NCBI RefSeq assembly: GCF_030068605.1
Contig: NZ_JASJOU010000002.1
Span: 496,001-560,000, forward strand
Source: Xanthocytophaga agilis
GTDB taxonomy: Bacteria > Bacteroidota > Bacteroidia > Cytophagales > 172606-1
Reading direction: 5' to 3'
Length of the DNA: 64,000 bases
In this document: one piece after another, positions 17,173 to 27,118 of the stretch
Layout of the letters: the number at the start of each line of letters is the position of its first letter
Numbering within the stretch: the first letter of the stretch is position 1
Translations under genes and position numbers: made by a program
The notes under the pieces: generated by a model
The model's input: the letters and a program-made list of their open reading frames with translations, nothing else
The model's database searches: none
Told to the model about the DNA's origin: nothing

Positions 17173-17406
17173 TTTTATCTTATTGTAATTTATACACCAA
17201 AGTTAGTGTACGAAAAACACTCTACCAAACTTTTAGTCGAAAAAATTTTTACAAGCTTTACGCACATCATCATAAAATGCTAAAATTCAATAATTTACAA
17301 CAAAGAAAACACTCAAACACCCGCTTCAGTATCAGATATGCCTCTTTGCATTACTAAGGTTCCTGTATACATTGCAGGCAGATATGTGTTAATCTGTTTA
17401 TATTCT

Positions 17407-18246
17407 ATGTCTCATTTTCGGCAATTCTCGTTTAAGCAATTCGGATACTTTGATTTCAATTTTGATATTCAGGAACAACTACAGAAAAAAGACTTCAAGG
17501 AGTATATCAAGATTGTGTTTTTCAAAGCAGGAGCTCAGGTAGTAGTAGACTTTACAGAGTATATACTTGAACAGGATGCACTGTTTTTTATCAATGCAGG
17601 ACAGTATTTTGCCTTTAACAATGATAGTACAGGTACATTGCTATATTATAACCGTGACTTTTACTGTGTAGAAATACATGACAAGGAAGTAGCTTGTGAT
17701 GGCATCCTCTTTCACAATGTCTATGAGATACCTGTCATATTTATGAACCAAGAAATATCTGCTATGATGCAGGCCATTCTGGCAGAGATAAAACAGGAAC
17801 TGGAGTTGAACGATACCACTATGGAAGAAATGCTTCGCATTTTACTGAAACAGGTGATTATCAAATCTACGCGGGTATGGAAACAAAGTCACCAGTTTAC
17901 CAGTGAAGAAGTCAATCAGGAAGTAGAGTTTTCACGTACCTTCAGCCAGTTGGTAGAATGGAATTATACACGCTTTCATAGTGTTGCTGATTATTCCGAA
18001 CTACTACATATAACGCCCAAAGCATTGAACAAACGTATTACCCGCTACAGCAATACATCTCCTAACGAAATCATCAAAAATCGCATTATACTGGAAGCCA
18101 AACGATTGCTGGTTCATACGCAATTAAGCGTTAAAGAGATCGGGTACAAACTTGGCTACGAAGATACCTCCTATTTTATTCGTCTGTTCACCAATCATAC
18201 AAGTAACTCTCCTCAAAGCTTTCGCTTACACTATCAGAACACGTGA
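17407..18246 (+). CDS. AraC-family transcriptional regulator
   Basis: About 279 aa from the ATG at 17407 (MSHFRQFSFKQFGY); an ATG at 17338 would add a poorly conserved 23-residue tail. The N-terminal ligand domain is followed by two helix-turn-helix units in the last 100 residues: YSELLHITPKALNKRITRYSNTSPNEIIKNRIILEAKRLL, then the signature VKEIGYKLGYEDTSYFIRLFTNHTSNSPQSF. It is divergent from the J/VWA/PurA-like cluster (235 bp between starts) and directly upstream of an alpha/beta hydrolase on its own strand, so either could be its target. The layout with the hydrolase is the more usual one. Confidence 0.88.
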   Translation: MSHFRQFSFKQFGYFDFNFDIQEQLQKKDFKEYIKIVFFKAGAQVVVDFTEYILEQDALFFINAGQYFAFNNDSTGTLLYYNRDFYCVEIHDKEVACDGILFHNVYEIPVIFMNQEISAMMQAILAEIKQELELNDTTMEEMLRILLKQVIIKSTRVWKQSHQFTSEEVNQEVEFSRTFSQLVEWNYTRFHSVADYSELLHITPKALNKRITRYSNTSPNEIIKNRIILEAKRLLVHTQLSVKEIGYKLGYEDTSYFIRLFTNHTSNSPQSFRLHYQNT

Positions 18247-18356
18247 TTTCTGCAGGAGGAAAAAAGTGCTATATGTGTCTACAATCGTACATTGAAGCCA
18301 GCTTACCAGCCTCATACCTTTGTGTCATTCAATTACTAATCAAAACGACACAAACA

Positions 18357-19400
18357 ATGAAAACCCCATCTAATTTCGGTAAAGCACTACTTCTAGCAGG
18401 CATATTGACAGTAAATCAATCAGTAATCGCTCAACATATAAACCCTGCGACAGACCCAAACATTGAAACCCGAACCAAACAATTTCTAAATGCACTGAAT
18501 GCAGGAAGTGGGAAACCACTGGAACAGTTATCTCCCAAAGAAGCCAGAGCTGTATTGACAGGAGCCCAGTCTTCTGTAAAAGTAGATCTTTCGGGAATCA
18601 CAGTACAAGAGAAAACGATTACAGTCAACAACCAGTCTATTGTATTGAATATTGTCAAACCTGCTAATGCCAAAGGACTTGTATCTGTATTCATGTTCTT
18701 TCATGGTGGCGGCTGGGTATTAGGTGACTTTCCTACTCACCAACGGCTGGTACGAGATCTGGTAGTTGGTTCAGGATCAGCAGCCGTTTTCGTTAACTAC
18801 ACTCCTTCCCCGGAAGCTCACTATCCGGTTGCCATTAATCAGGCATATGCAGCCACTGAATGGGTAGCCGCCCATGGAAAAGAGATTGGTATTGACAGCA
18901 AACGTTTGGCAGTAGCAGGTAACAGTGTGGGAGGAAATATGGCTGCAGTAGTAGCACTTATGGCCAAAGATAAAAAAGGCCCTGAAATCAAGTTTCAATT
19001 ATTGTTATGGCCTGTAACGGATGCAAACTTTGAAAATGTATCTTACAACCAATATGCAACAGGCCGATTTCTAACTAAAAACATGATGATCTGGTTCTGG
19101 GATAATTATACGACTCATGCAAATGAACGCAAAGCAATCTATGCTTCGCCTTTGCAGGCTACTACAAACCAACTAAAAGGATTACCTCCAGCACTGATAC
19201 AGGTAGCAGAGAATGATGTATTACGTGATGAAGGAGAGGCATATGCCCGTAAGATGGATGAAGCAGGTGTAGATGTAACACTGGTACGGGTACAGGGTAT
19301 GATTCACGATTATGGCTTGCTTAATCCATTGGCTACTGTACCTGCGGTACAATCGGCCTTGCGTTCAGCGGCTACCGAACTTCGCAATGCATTGAAATAG
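18357..19400 (+). CDS. Exported alpha/beta hydrolase, HSL/acetyl-esterase type
   Basis: 347 aa from the ATG at 18357, which puts a clean signal peptide (LLLAGILTVNQSVIAQ) at the start. The longer frame from 18243 overlaps the regulator and hides that signal. The oxyanion-hole motif HGGGW and nucleophile elbow GNSVGG define the hormone-sensitive-lipase family. The catalytic Asp is expected near the VAENDVLRDEGEAYA block and the His in MIHDYGLLN. Typical substrates are short acyl esters. It follows an AraC regulator by about 110 bp and ends in a hairpin terminator. Confidence 0.9.
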   Translation: MKTPSNFGKALLLAGILTVNQSVIAQHINPATDPNIETRTKQFLNALNAGSGKPLEQLSPKEARAVLTGAQSSVKVDLSGITVQEKTITVNNQSIVLNIVKPANAKGLVSVFMFFHGGGWVLGDFPTHQRLVRDLVVGSGSAAVFVNYTPSPEAHYPVAINQAYAATEWVAAHGKEIGIDSKRLAVAGNSVGGNMAAVVALMAKDKKGPEIKFQLLLWPVTDANFENVSYNQYATGRFLTKNMMIWFWDNYTTHANERKAIYASPLQATTNQLKGLPPALIQVAENDVLRDEGEAYARKMDEAGVDVTLVRVQGMIHDYGLLNPLATVPAVQSALRSAATELRNALK

Positions 19401-19430
19401 GGAATAGCTAAGATTCTTCAATTGAGTAAA

Positions 19431-19474
19431 AAACCTGCATCTAAGATCATTATGTTGATCATAGATGCAGGTTT
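19431..19474 (+). terminator. Terminator after the alpha/beta hydrolase
   Basis: 13-bp perfect stem (19431-19443 with 19462-19474) with an additional GATCA/TGATC inner pair. The flanking A run at 19428-19433 allows use from the minus strand as well. Confidence 0.75.
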
Positions 19475-19534
19475 CACACGCTAATTAGTTTCTTTTCTCA
19501 ATAGAATAAAGTTGGCTCATTAAAACTACAACCT

Positions 19535-20014
19535 TTACATATCTGCTTCCTCACAGTAAAATAGATACCACTTCCCTTTGACTAATTTAAAGCGAATCTC
19601 AAAGTAAAAACTACTATCAACCAACCAAATCTTTTCTGTTATGACATCTTGTGACTGCAAGCGGGTTGTTTTATAGTGAGTTATCTTAATGGTATCATTA
19701 TTTACAATCATAAACTTAGGTAGTGTATCTATCCTATCAATTGGAACTTTTAAAATTACCCAGTTTGAAACCGTCCATTTCTCCTTTACTATTTGCCCTG
19801 CACGATTTTCTGAAATTTTATGTCCCTGCAAAGGGAATAAAAGTCTTTCCTTTTGAAAAGAAGAATCCTGATGAAATCGGATATAAAAATCTTTGAAGTT
19901 TTCCTGCTCAATATGTGTTACATCAATCATTGATTCTATTGTCTTTTCCTGATTACGTTTATCATTAAAAATGGCAGAAAACAATAGAAAACTACAATAC
20001 AAAGAAAAACGCAT
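19535..20014 (-). CDS. DUF4348-like exported protein
   Basis: 159 aa. The N-terminus is hydrophobic (LYCSFLLFSAIF) and may be a signal peptide, though a cleavage site is not clear. The block ENFKDFYIRFHQDSSFQKERLLFPLQGH resembles DUF4348 proteins found in Bacteroidota (F..FI..F..D..FQ..RI.FPL), and the C-terminal strand pair FEIRFKLVKGKWYLFYCEE fits. No function is known for that family. It lies 36 bp downstream of the RNase H gene on the same strand and may be read through from it. Confidence 0.6.
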   Translation of the reverse strand: MRFSLYCSFLLFSAIFNDKRNQEKTIESMIDVTHIEQENFKDFYIRFHQDSSFQKERLLFPLQGHKISENRAGQIVKEKWTVSNWVILKVPIDRIDTLPKFMIVNNDTIKITHYKTTRLQSQDVITEKIWLVDSSFYFEIRFKLVKGKWYLFYCEEADM

Positions 20015-20050
20015 AAAAGATAGATCACAAAGTTTATATGATAGATAAGC

Positions 20051-20692
20051 CTACTTTCTACCAAAGTCAGCAGGGTTTTCACCCCACACCTTTGTCTCCC
20101 ACTTTAAAATAGGATTAGGGTAGGTATTTTCAGCCAGCCATTTTTCTGCCCGATCCAGTAATTCAAATAATTTATCATTATTATCTGTAGGCTCCAGTTT
20201 GGTCCGATGTTTCTTGGCCTGTACCCACTTAATGGCATTGACACTATCTGAATAAATAGGCAATCGGCTTCCTAGTCTCTGAAGATAGGCCAGTCCATGT
20301 ACAATTGCCAAAAACTCTCCAACATTATTGGTCCCATCTTTAAATGGTCCCTGATGAAAAAGCTGTTCTTTTGTCTTGGTATTAACACCTCTGTATTCCA
20401 TATCTCCGGAAGCCGTATTCCAGGCTGCATCTACCGAAATACTTTCCAGGATAGGCTTTCCAATCTTTGCCTTTTCTAATGGAGACAAATCCGAGCTACT
20501 CTTCTGGTTTGCATTTTTAAAAATGTGTTTTTTGCTATTTTCACCAAAAGCCTGTTCTGCCAGCTCCTTTGTTTCAAAGGACTTATATTCAGCACCGGCA
20601 AATCCATCAATTTGTTTTTTGCATTCGTCCCAGCTGGTATATACTCCAGATTCACGACCTTTCCAGACTACATAATATTTTTGCTTTGCCAT
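20051..20692 (-). CDS. Ribonuclease H with N-terminal viroplasmin/HBD domain
   Basis: 213 aa from the ATG at 20692 (MAKQKYYVVWKG); the frame continues upstream to 20719 without support. The N-terminal domain YYVVWKGRESGVYTSWDECKKQIDGFAGAEYKSFETKELAEQAF is the hybrid-binding/viroplasmin domain of eukaryote-like RNase H1. The C-terminal RNase H fold keeps the four acidic residues in SVDAAW, NNVGEF, IYSDS and NPADFG. It degrades RNA in RNA/DNA hybrids. A linker of about 25 residues joins the domains. It lies downstream of dnaA on the same strand, 66 bp after its stop. Confidence 0.93.
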   Translation of the reverse strand: MAKQKYYVVWKGRESGVYTSWDECKKQIDGFAGAEYKSFETKELAEQAFGENSKKHIFKNANQKSSSDLSPLEKAKIGKPILESISVDAAWNTASGDMEYRGVNTKTKEQLFHQGPFKDGTNNVGEFLAIVHGLAYLQRLGSRLPIYSDSVNAIKWVQAKKHRTKLEPTDNNDKLFELLDRAEKWLAENTYPNPILKWETKVWGENPADFGRK

Positions 20693-20758
20693 AAGTAGAT
20701 AAAAAGAAAGTTCAGACAAACGCCTGAACTTACAATATAATCAACTAATCTTTTATTT

Positions 20759-22195
20759 TTAATTACTGTACTTATTCGGACGTGTTTTAAAGCTTTTTTG
20801 AATTTCCTGCACAGCCGCTTTAAAATCCTTGTCTGTTTTCAGCATATCATTCACCGACTGAATGGCATGAATAACTGTACTATGATCACGTCCTCCAAAG
20901 TGGTATCCAATAGACTTCAGAGAGAAATCGGTATATTCTTTTGCAAAATAGATAGCCACCTGACGAGGTACTACTAGTTCTTTTTTACGGCTTTTGTCTT
21001 TCAGATCATCTACTGTTACCCCAAAATGTTCTGCTACCCTCTTTTGTATTACCTCAATATTTACCTCTTTGTCTACATGCTGCACAATATTCTGAATAGT
21101 CCGTTTGGCCAGATCCAGATCAATCTCCCTGCGATTGAGTGAAGCTTGAGCCATTAAGGAAACGATTACCCCTTCCAGTTCACGGACATTGGTATCAATG
21201 CTATGAGCAATGTACTCAATCACATCTATATCCATGGCAATTCCTTCAGCCTGTAGTTTTTTCTGAATAATTGCGATACGTGTTTCCAGATCAGGTTGCT
21301 GTAAATCGGCACTCAATCCCCATTTAAAACGCGAAAGCAAACGATCTTCAAAACCTACTAGTTCCCGAGGAGAACGGTCAGTGGTCATGATGATTTGTTT
21401 TCCAGCTTGATGCAGGTGATTAAAAATATGGAAGAAGCATTCCTGGGTTTTTTCTTTACCTGACAAAAACTGCACGTCATCCAGCACTAGTACGTCTACC
21501 TGTAAGTAGAAGTTCATAAAGCCCTGCATGTTGTTATTTCGTACAGCTTCAATGAATTGATTGGTAAACTTCTCACAGGACACATATAAAACAAACCGCC
21601 CTACATCATGTTGTTTGATGTAATTTCCGATAGCTTGCACAAGATGCGTTTTTCCCAATCCCACACCACCATATAATAACAACGGGTTGAAGGATGTAAT
21701 ACCAGGCTTTTGCGCCACAGCCATACCAGCCGAACGTGCCAGACGATTACAATCTCCTTCGATAAAGTTGTCAAAGTTATAAATAGGATTCAGATAGGAT
21801 GCATATCCATTGCCTTCCAATTCATACAAATCAAATGGACTTTTGTATTTATCAGCATGGATATCAACCTTCGGATCTTTATTCTGTGGTGTTTTATTGG
21901 TTGGAATATTGATCACATAGGCTCGGTTCTTCTCATTTCCCTTATCAATCACAACCTGGTACTCCAAACGGCCTTCTGGTCCAAGCTCTGCATCAATAGC
22001 TTTACGTAATAAATACACAAAGTTATTTTCCAGATGCTCATGCACATATAGAGTGGGTACCTGTATGGTGAGGACATTGTTGGCGAGTCGTAATGGAACA
22101 ATGGGTTCAAACCATGTCCTAAAATCCTTTTCGGAGACACTTTCTCCTATGATTTTAAGACAGTTATTCCATACTGTTTTACTGTCCTTTAGCAT
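20759..22195 (-). CDS. dnaA: Chromosomal replication initiator DnaA
   Basis: 478 aa from the ATG at 22195 (MLKDSKTVWNNCL); a GTG at 22207 is an alternative. The four DnaA domains are visible: the helicase-interacting domain I with SEKDFRTWFEPIVPL, a variable linker, the AAA+ domain with Walker A LLYGGVGLGKTHL, Walker B VDVLVLDDVQFL and the sensor FEDRLLSRFKWGL, and the C-terminal DNA-binding domain with the signature GGRDHSTVIHAI. It binds DnaA boxes and unwinds the origin. The upstream gap shows no clear DnaA-box cluster, so the origin is probably elsewhere. Confidence 0.98.
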   Translation of the reverse strand: MLKDSKTVWNNCLKIIGESVSEKDFRTWFEPIVPLRLANNVLTIQVPTLYVHEHLENNFVYLLRKAIDAELGPEGRLEYQVVIDKGNEKNRAYVINIPTNKTPQNKDPKVDIHADKYKSPFDLYELEGNGYASYLNPIYNFDNFIEGDCNRLARSAGMAVAQKPGITSFNPLLLYGGVGLGKTHLVQAIGNYIKQHDVGRFVLYVSCEKFTNQFIEAVRNNNMQGFMNFYLQVDVLVLDDVQFLSGKEKTQECFFHIFNHLHQAGKQIIMTTDRSPRELVGFEDRLLSRFKWGLSADLQQPDLETRIAIIQKKLQAEGIAMDIDVIEYIAHSIDTNVRELEGVIVSLMAQASLNRREIDLDLAKRTIQNIVQHVDKEVNIEVIQKRVAEHFGVTVDDLKDKSRKKELVVPRQVAIYFAKEYTDFSLKSIGYHFGGRDHSTVIHAIQSVNDMLKTDKDFKAAVQEIQKSFKTRPNKYSN

Positions 22196-22719
22196 CCCTA
22201 TGATCACGTCGTTAAGTGGTTACTCTGTGTATTTTCTAAAACAAGGACGACAAATTTGATAAAAAAAGCCTTAACAAAAAAATAAAAATCTGAACTTTTA
22301 ATGGAAAAAAAAATTAGGGTAGCAGGATTCTTCAAAACACCTCAACACATTGAAAAGCAATTTTTTAACTCAAAAAAGACACTCTTTTGTCAGAGTAAAT
22401 TACACAAAATTCTTTCTTTTGACAAATAAAGTTAAATTTTATCCTTTGTTACTACTTTATTCTTTGACAATATATTCTTTACAATGAAAATATCTCCCAC
22501 TAAAAAAATTCAACTATAATATTCTGAACCAAGCAAACTATTCAAAATATTCATGGTTATAATTTTTTACTTTCCTTTAAGTACCTTTTTATTTTATTAC
22601 TGATTGCCCTCCAGGTAGGATCGAAAGGAAATATGAAAATTCAGGAAAAGATTTGAAACTTAGCGATTGAATCCACAACTTTGATAACCACAATTCACTA
22701 AACTTAATTTTGTCTTCCA
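22196..22719. other. 524-bp AT-rich gap between dnaA and mutA
   Basis: Divergent promoters are expected here. I looked for TTATNCACA boxes on both strands and found none that match well; the nearest is TGTGTATTT at about 22225, with two mismatches. No gene, hairpin or tandem repeat stands out. Confidence 0.6.
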
Positions 22720-23958
22720 ATGCAATTCGATGATTTCGCTGGTATTACTCAAGAAGAATGGAAACAACTCATTCTAAAAACGATCAAAGCCGAAACACAG
22801 GAAGAGAAACTACGCATCTATACACAAAAGCTTATTCAGCATCCGGAGCCGGGTATTGAAATCCAACCGTTCTATACAAAGGAAGATGTGGTAGGCCTAG
22901 AGTATCTTCAGGGCTTTCATCAGTTGTGGGCTCAGACCCGACAAACTACTGGCTGGATAAATATAGAGAATATTATTGTTTATGATGAAATAAATGCGAA
23001 TCAACAGGCCAAAGATGCCTTGACTAAAGGTGCCACGGGGATCAGGTTTAACTTATTAAATCGTCCGGGAGGTAAACCTATGTTGAATGGAGGCATAACC
23101 ACAGAACATTTTTTCGACCTCTCTGTCCTACTTGAAGGCATTTTTCTTTCTCGGACACCTGTTTATTTTCATCTGAGACATACCCAATTAGAAAATCTCA
23201 GTAACTACTTACAGGAAGCAGAGAACGATGTTTCCACACTAATGGGAGGTATCATATTTGAAGAAATTGCTCTGTCAGCAATTTTACCAGATGAATTTAC
23301 AAATGAAGCCTTAATACAATCTTTACAAGCCAATTCCTTATTCACCACACATACTCCTTATTTTAAGCCCCTAATTATAGAACCTGTTGGTGAACCTCTC
23401 GATGATAATACAGAAATGGAAACCTTTGCATTGCCGATGGTTACCTCGCTTGAATATCAATTGCAAACGATAGTTAAGCTGATAGACGATTTGGAGACTA
23501 TTCTTCCACTTATAGATATTCTCTCTAAAGTAGGTTTTATAGTAGATATAGGTGACTATTATTTTATGGAAATAGCTAAACTGCGAGCTTTACGTTTAAT
23601 ATGGTGGCAAATAGGCAGAACTTTTCATCCTGAAGCAAATCTGATTGATGTTTTTATTTATGCACAAACAACTATGCTCGTTCCTCCTGTTGATGAGCCA
23701 TACCATAGCCTGTTGACAAATACCACTCAGGCAATGTCTGCTATCATCGGTGGCTGTGATGCATTAGCTGTCCAGCCAGCTGCATTTACTAATCCCCAGG
23801 ATATTATTTTAGGGAAGCACATTGCCAGAAATGTATCTGCCATTTTGCAGGAAGAATCGTATTTTGATAAAGTGGCAGATATAGGTGCAGGTTCTTACTT
23901 GATTGAGAATCTGACTCACCAGATAGCCAAAGCTGTATGGGACAGGTTATCAGTGTAA
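22720..23958 (+). CDS. mutA: Methylmalonyl-CoA mutase small subunit
   Basis: 412 aa non-catalytic alpha-like subunit that pairs with the B12-binding large subunit to convert succinyl-CoA and (R)-methylmalonyl-CoA. It keeps the TIM-barrel pattern of the large subunit in degenerate form: GATGIRFNL, FMEIAKLRALRLIWWQIGRTF and IGGCDALAVQPA match the large-subunit blocks, but it has no B12-binding domain. It is shorter than the roughly 600-residue small subunits of propionibacteria, as is usual in Bacteroidota. It is 30 bp upstream of mutB and clearly co-transcribed. Confidence 0.93.
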   Translation: MQFDDFAGITQEEWKQLILKTIKAETQEEKLRIYTQKLIQHPEPGIEIQPFYTKEDVVGLEYLQGFHQLWAQTRQTTGWINIENIIVYDEINANQQAKDALTKGATGIRFNLLNRPGGKPMLNGGITTEHFFDLSVLLEGIFLSRTPVYFHLRHTQLENLSNYLQEAENDVSTLMGGIIFEEIALSAILPDEFTNEALIQSLQANSLFTTHTPYFKPLIIEPVGEPLDDNTEMETFALPMVTSLEYQLQTIVKLIDDLETILPLIDILSKVGFIVDIGDYYFMEIAKLRALRLIWWQIGRTFHPEANLIDVFIYAQTTMLVPPVDEPYHSLLTNTTQAMSAIIGGCDALAVQPAAFTNPQDIILGKHIARNVSAILQEESYFDKVADIGAGSYLIENLTHQIAKAVWDRLSV

Positions 23959-23988
23959 TGTATTTTTACTCATCTTTTGCCACTTTAT

Positions 23989-26142
23989 ATGCAACCAGAT
24001 TTCTCAAAGACGACATACTCTGATATTCAGAAAGCTTTGTCTAAAATTGCGGATAGTCTACCTCAAAAGAAGATATCTTTAAGTGAATCTGCCGAAGGTA
24101 TTTCTATTCCAAATGCTTTTCAGGCACAGAAAAATGAATTTCCTCATCTGGTATTTGGAGCAGGTAAAGCCCCTTTTTTACGAGGCCCCTATGCCCCTAT
24201 GTATACAACCCAACCCTGGACAGTACGACAATATGCAGGGTTCAGTACAGCGGAAGAATCCAATGCATTTTACCGACGTAACCTTGCCGCAGGACAAACC
24301 GGCCTTTCTGTAGCTTTTGATCTGGCAACTCATCGTGGCTATGATTCGGATCATCCTCGTGTAGTAGGCGATGTAGGCAAAGCTGGAGTTGCGATAGACT
24401 CTGTGGAAGACATGAAGATTCTGTTTGATCAGATTCCATTGGACAAGATGTCTGTATCGATGACGATGAATGGGGCAGTAATTCCTATTCTGGCATTTTA
24501 TATAATAGCAGCAGAAGAACAAGGTGTAAAACCTGAACAATTAAGTGGGACCATTCAAAATGACATTTTGAAAGAGTTCATGGTCCGTAATACGTATATC
24601 TATCCGCCAGAATTTAGCATGCGTATTGTGGCAGATATATTTGCCTACACTTCAAAGCACATGGCAAAGTTCAATTCCATCTCTATTTCTGGTTATCATA
24701 TGCAGGAGGCCGGGGCAACAGCAGATCTGGAGTTAGCATATACCCTGGCAGATGGCTTGGAATACATTCGTACAGGGCTGTCAGCAGGCATAGCTATTGA
24801 CGATTTTGCTCCCCGATTGTCATTTTTCTGGGCTATTGGTATGAATCATTTTATGGAAATAGCCAAAATGCGTGCAGCGCGGATGCTTTGGGCCAAGATA
24901 GTAAAGCAGTTTAATCCCAAAAATGAAAAATCACTGGCATTACGAACACATTGCCAAACCTCAGGATGGAGTCTTACAGAACAAGATCCCTTTAATAATG
25001 TAGCTCGTACCTGTATTGAAGCCATGGCAGCCGTATTGGGAGGTACTCAGTCACTGCATACTAATGCCTTGGATGAAGCACTGGCTCTGCCATCTGATTT
25101 CTCAGCACGTATAGCTCGAAATACCCAACTATTTATCCGTGATCAAACAGGAGTAACCAAAACTATTGACCCATGGGGAGGTAGTTATTATATAGAGTAC
25201 CTGACAAATGAACTGACAGAAAAAGCCTGGAAGCTGATTCAGGAGGTGGAAGCAATGGGAGGCATGACAAAAGCCATTTCAGAAGGACTACCTAAATTAC
25301 GTATTGAGGAAGCCGCAGCCAGAAAACAAGCACGCATTGATTCCGGCAAAGATAAAATTATTGGGGTCAATTATTTAAAACCCGATACGGAGACATCCAT
25401 TGAATTATTGGAAGTCGATAACACAGCAGTTCGAAATGCCCAGATAACACGTTTGACCCAAATTAAAGCTAGCAGAAATCAGGAGGCTGTTGATCAAGCA
25501 TTAGCTACCCTTACTCGTATAGCAGAAACTGGACAAGGGAATCTGTTAGCGGCAGCTATTGAAGCAGCTCGTCAGAGAGCAACCTTGGGTGAAATATCTA
25601 TGGCAATGGAAAGAATAGCTGGCAGATACAAAGCCGTTACTAAATCTATTACAGGAGTGTATATGCGTGAAGCATCTCAGGATGAGAATTTTCAGAAAGC
25701 CCGTAAGTTATCCGATCAGTTTGCTAACCTGGAAGGCAGACGTCCCCGTATCCTGATAGCCAAAATGGGACAGGATGGACATGATCGTGGAGCAAAAGTT
25801 ATTGCTACTTCGTTTGCTGACCTGGGATTTGATGTTGACATTGGTCCATTATTCCAGACGCCAGAAGAAACAGCTCGTCAGGCAGCAGAAAATGATGTGC
25901 ATATAGTAGGAGTCTCCTCACTGGCCGCCGGACACAAAACGTTAATACCTCAATTAATTAATGAATTGAAAAAACTAGGAAGGGAGGATATTAAAGTTGT
26001 TGCAGGAGGAGTTATTCCTCCTCAGGATTATAATTTTCTGTATAAAGCAGGTGTACAGGATATATTTGGACCAGGTACTGTCATTGCAATAGCAGCACAA
26101 AATATCTTACAAAAATTAATCTCTGATATGACAACCTATTAA
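23989..26142 (+). CDS. mutB: Methylmalonyl-CoA mutase large subunit (B12-dependent)
   Basis: 717 aa from the ATG at 23989 ([13 protein letters not shown]); a TTG at 23977 gives four extra residues. The N-terminal barrel binds the acyl-CoA ([47 protein letters not shown] spans the substrate channel) with the conserved [10 protein letters not shown] and [13 protein letters not shown]. The C-terminal Rossmann domain carries the cobalamin motif DGHDRG, whose His ligates cobalt, and the GVSSLAAGH and [11 protein letters not shown] loops. It works with MutA in propionate and odd-chain or branched-chain amino acid metabolism. The gene ends in a terminator shared with the convergent lipoprotein gene. 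Confidence 0.97.
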   Translation: MQPDFSKTTYSDIQKALSKIADSLPQKKISLSESAEGISIPNAFQAQKNEFPHLVFGAGKAPFLRGPYAPMYTTQPWTVRQYAGFSTAEESNAFYRRNLAAGQTGLSVAFDLATHRGYDSDHPRVVGDVGKAGVAIDSVEDMKILFDQIPLDKMSVSMTMNGAVIPILAFYIIAAEEQGVKPEQLSGTIQNDILKEFMVRNTYIYPPEFSMRIVADIFAYTSKHMAKFNSISISGYHMQEAGATADLELAYTLADGLEYIRTGLSAGIAIDDFAPRLSFFWAIGMNHFMEIAKMRAARMLWAKIVKQFNPKNEKSLALRTHCQTSGWSLTEQDPFNNVARTCIEAMAAVLGGTQSLHTNALDEALALPSDFSARIARNTQLFIRDQTGVTKTIDPWGGSYYIEYLTNELTEKAWKLIQEVEAMGGMTKAISEGLPKLRIEEAAARKQARIDSGKDKIIGVNYLKPDTETSIELLEVDNTAVRNAQITRLTQIKASRNQEAVDQALATLTRIAETGQGNLLAAAIEAARQRATLGEISMAMERIAGRYKAVTKSITGVYMREASQDENFQKARKLSDQFANLEGRRPRILIAKMGQDGHDRGAKVIATSFADLGFDVDIGPLFQTPEETARQAAENDVHIVGVSSLAAGHKTLIPQLINELKKLGREDIKVVAGGVIPPQDYNFLYKAGVQDIFGPGTVIAIAAQNILQKLISDMTTY

Positions 26143-26144
26143 AT

Positions 26145-26178
26145 GAAAAGAGACAGATACAACTACCTGTCTCTTTTC
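26145..26178. terminator. Bidirectional terminator between mutB and a small lipoprotein gene
   Basis: Perfect 12-bp stem (26145-26156 with 26167-26178), AAAAGAGACAG type, with A/T-rich flanks on both sides, between convergent genes. Confidence 0.8.
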
Positions 26179-26199
26179 CCTAATATATTTAATTCAACC

Positions 26200-26394
26200 T
26201 TAGTGAGTTGAATCTGCTTTTGATTCAATACTATCTTTTGCAACCTCAGCAGTTGAATCGATGGTTTCTGTAGCAGCATCTTGAACAGAATCAACAGCCT
26301 CAGTAGCCTCTGTTTCAGCAGCAGGCTTCGAATCACATGCAGAGAAAGCGATCGTTCCCAGAACAATAGCAGTAGCAACAAATAAATTTTTCAT
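26200..26394 (-). CDS. Small Ala/Glu/Thr-rich lipoprotein
   Basis: 64 aa from the ATG at 26394 (MKNLFVATAIVLGTIAFSACDSK). The lipobox FSAC puts the lipidated cysteine at about residue 20. The mature part is about 44 residues made nearly only of A, E, T, S, D, V and K, with repeated ATE, DS and AVDS units; no fold is predictable, and it probably forms an extended or helical peptide on the membrane. Similar short lipoproteins are common and uncharacterised in Cytophagales. The frame has an upstream extension to 26448, which is rejected because the lipobox would be buried. Confidence 0.75.
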   Translation of the reverse strand: MKNLFVATAIVLGTIAFSACDSKPAAETEATEAVDSVQDAATETIDSTAEVAKDSIESKADSTH

Positions 26395-26529
26395 TTCTTT
26401 GTCTTTTGGTTTAAGGTTAAAGAACAAAATCTGCCTTTTATTCCTCAAATAATAAAAGGTAACCCAAATGAAAAAATAAAAGATAATGTGGGTTACGTTT
26501 TGTTTTTTCAGGTATTAAATACGCCTTGC

Positions 26530-27096
26530 ATGAATAAAGTCCACTTTCAATCGGAAGAAGAATTAGTAATGGCGATTCGCCAGGGTGATGAACGTGCATT
26601 AGGGATAGTGTATAAGACCTATTTTCCTATGATTTTGCACTTTATCACTCACAATACAGGTACAGAACAAGAGGCCAAAGATATATATCAGGAAGCTATG
26701 ATGATTTTCTATGAAAATATGCATGATCCTGATTTTGAACTCTCCTGTAAAGTAAAGACCTATGTATACTCTGTTAGCAGACGTTTGTGGCTCAAAAAGC
26801 TGACACAGCGAAACAAATACGTAGGTAAGATTGATGACTTCGAGAGCTTTATTCCATTTGTCAAAGATGAAGTAGATCCTGAAGAACAGGATGCTCAGTT
26901 TAAAGCTATGAACGAGGCGTTATCACAGTTAGGAGAACCTTGTCGTACTATTCTGGAAGATTTCTTTATTAATGACTTTTCCATGCAACAGATTACTGAC
27001 AAAATGGGTTATACTAATACGGATAACGCAAAGAATCAGAAGTATAAATGCTTAATGCGATTGAAAAAGATATTTTTCTCAAAATATCAGATCTGA
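26530..27096 (+). CDS. ECF-type RNA polymerase sigma factor
   Basis: 188 aa from the ATG at 26530 (MNKVHFQSEEELVMAIRQGDERALGIVYKTYF); the longer frame from 26488 adds unlikely residues. Region 2 is seen as the RALGIVYKTYFPMILHFI and TEQEAKDIYQEAMMIFYENM blocks, and region 4 as LGEPCRTILEDFFINDFSMQQITDKMGYTNTDNAKNQKYKCLMRLKKIF. The region-4 pattern is typical of the Bacteroidota ECF group. The next gene, 22 bp downstream, encodes an anti-sigma-like protein fused to a trypsin-like protease, so the two form a regulatory pair. Confidence 0.92.
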   Translation: MNKVHFQSEEELVMAIRQGDERALGIVYKTYFPMILHFITHNTGTEQEAKDIYQEAMMIFYENMHDPDFELSCKVKTYVYSVSRRLWLKKLTQRNKYVGKIDDFESFIPFVKDEVDPEEQDAQFKAMNEALSQLGEPCRTILEDFFINDFSMQQITDKMGYTNTDNAKNQKYKCLMRLKKIFFSKYQI

Positions 27097-27118
27097 TCCA
27101 AGTCATGTTGTTAAAACT

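Noticed and set aside
22196-22719. Possible replication origin next to dnaA
   Set aside because: No cluster of TTATNCACA boxes and no repeated AT-rich 13-mers were found; AT richness alone is ordinary here.
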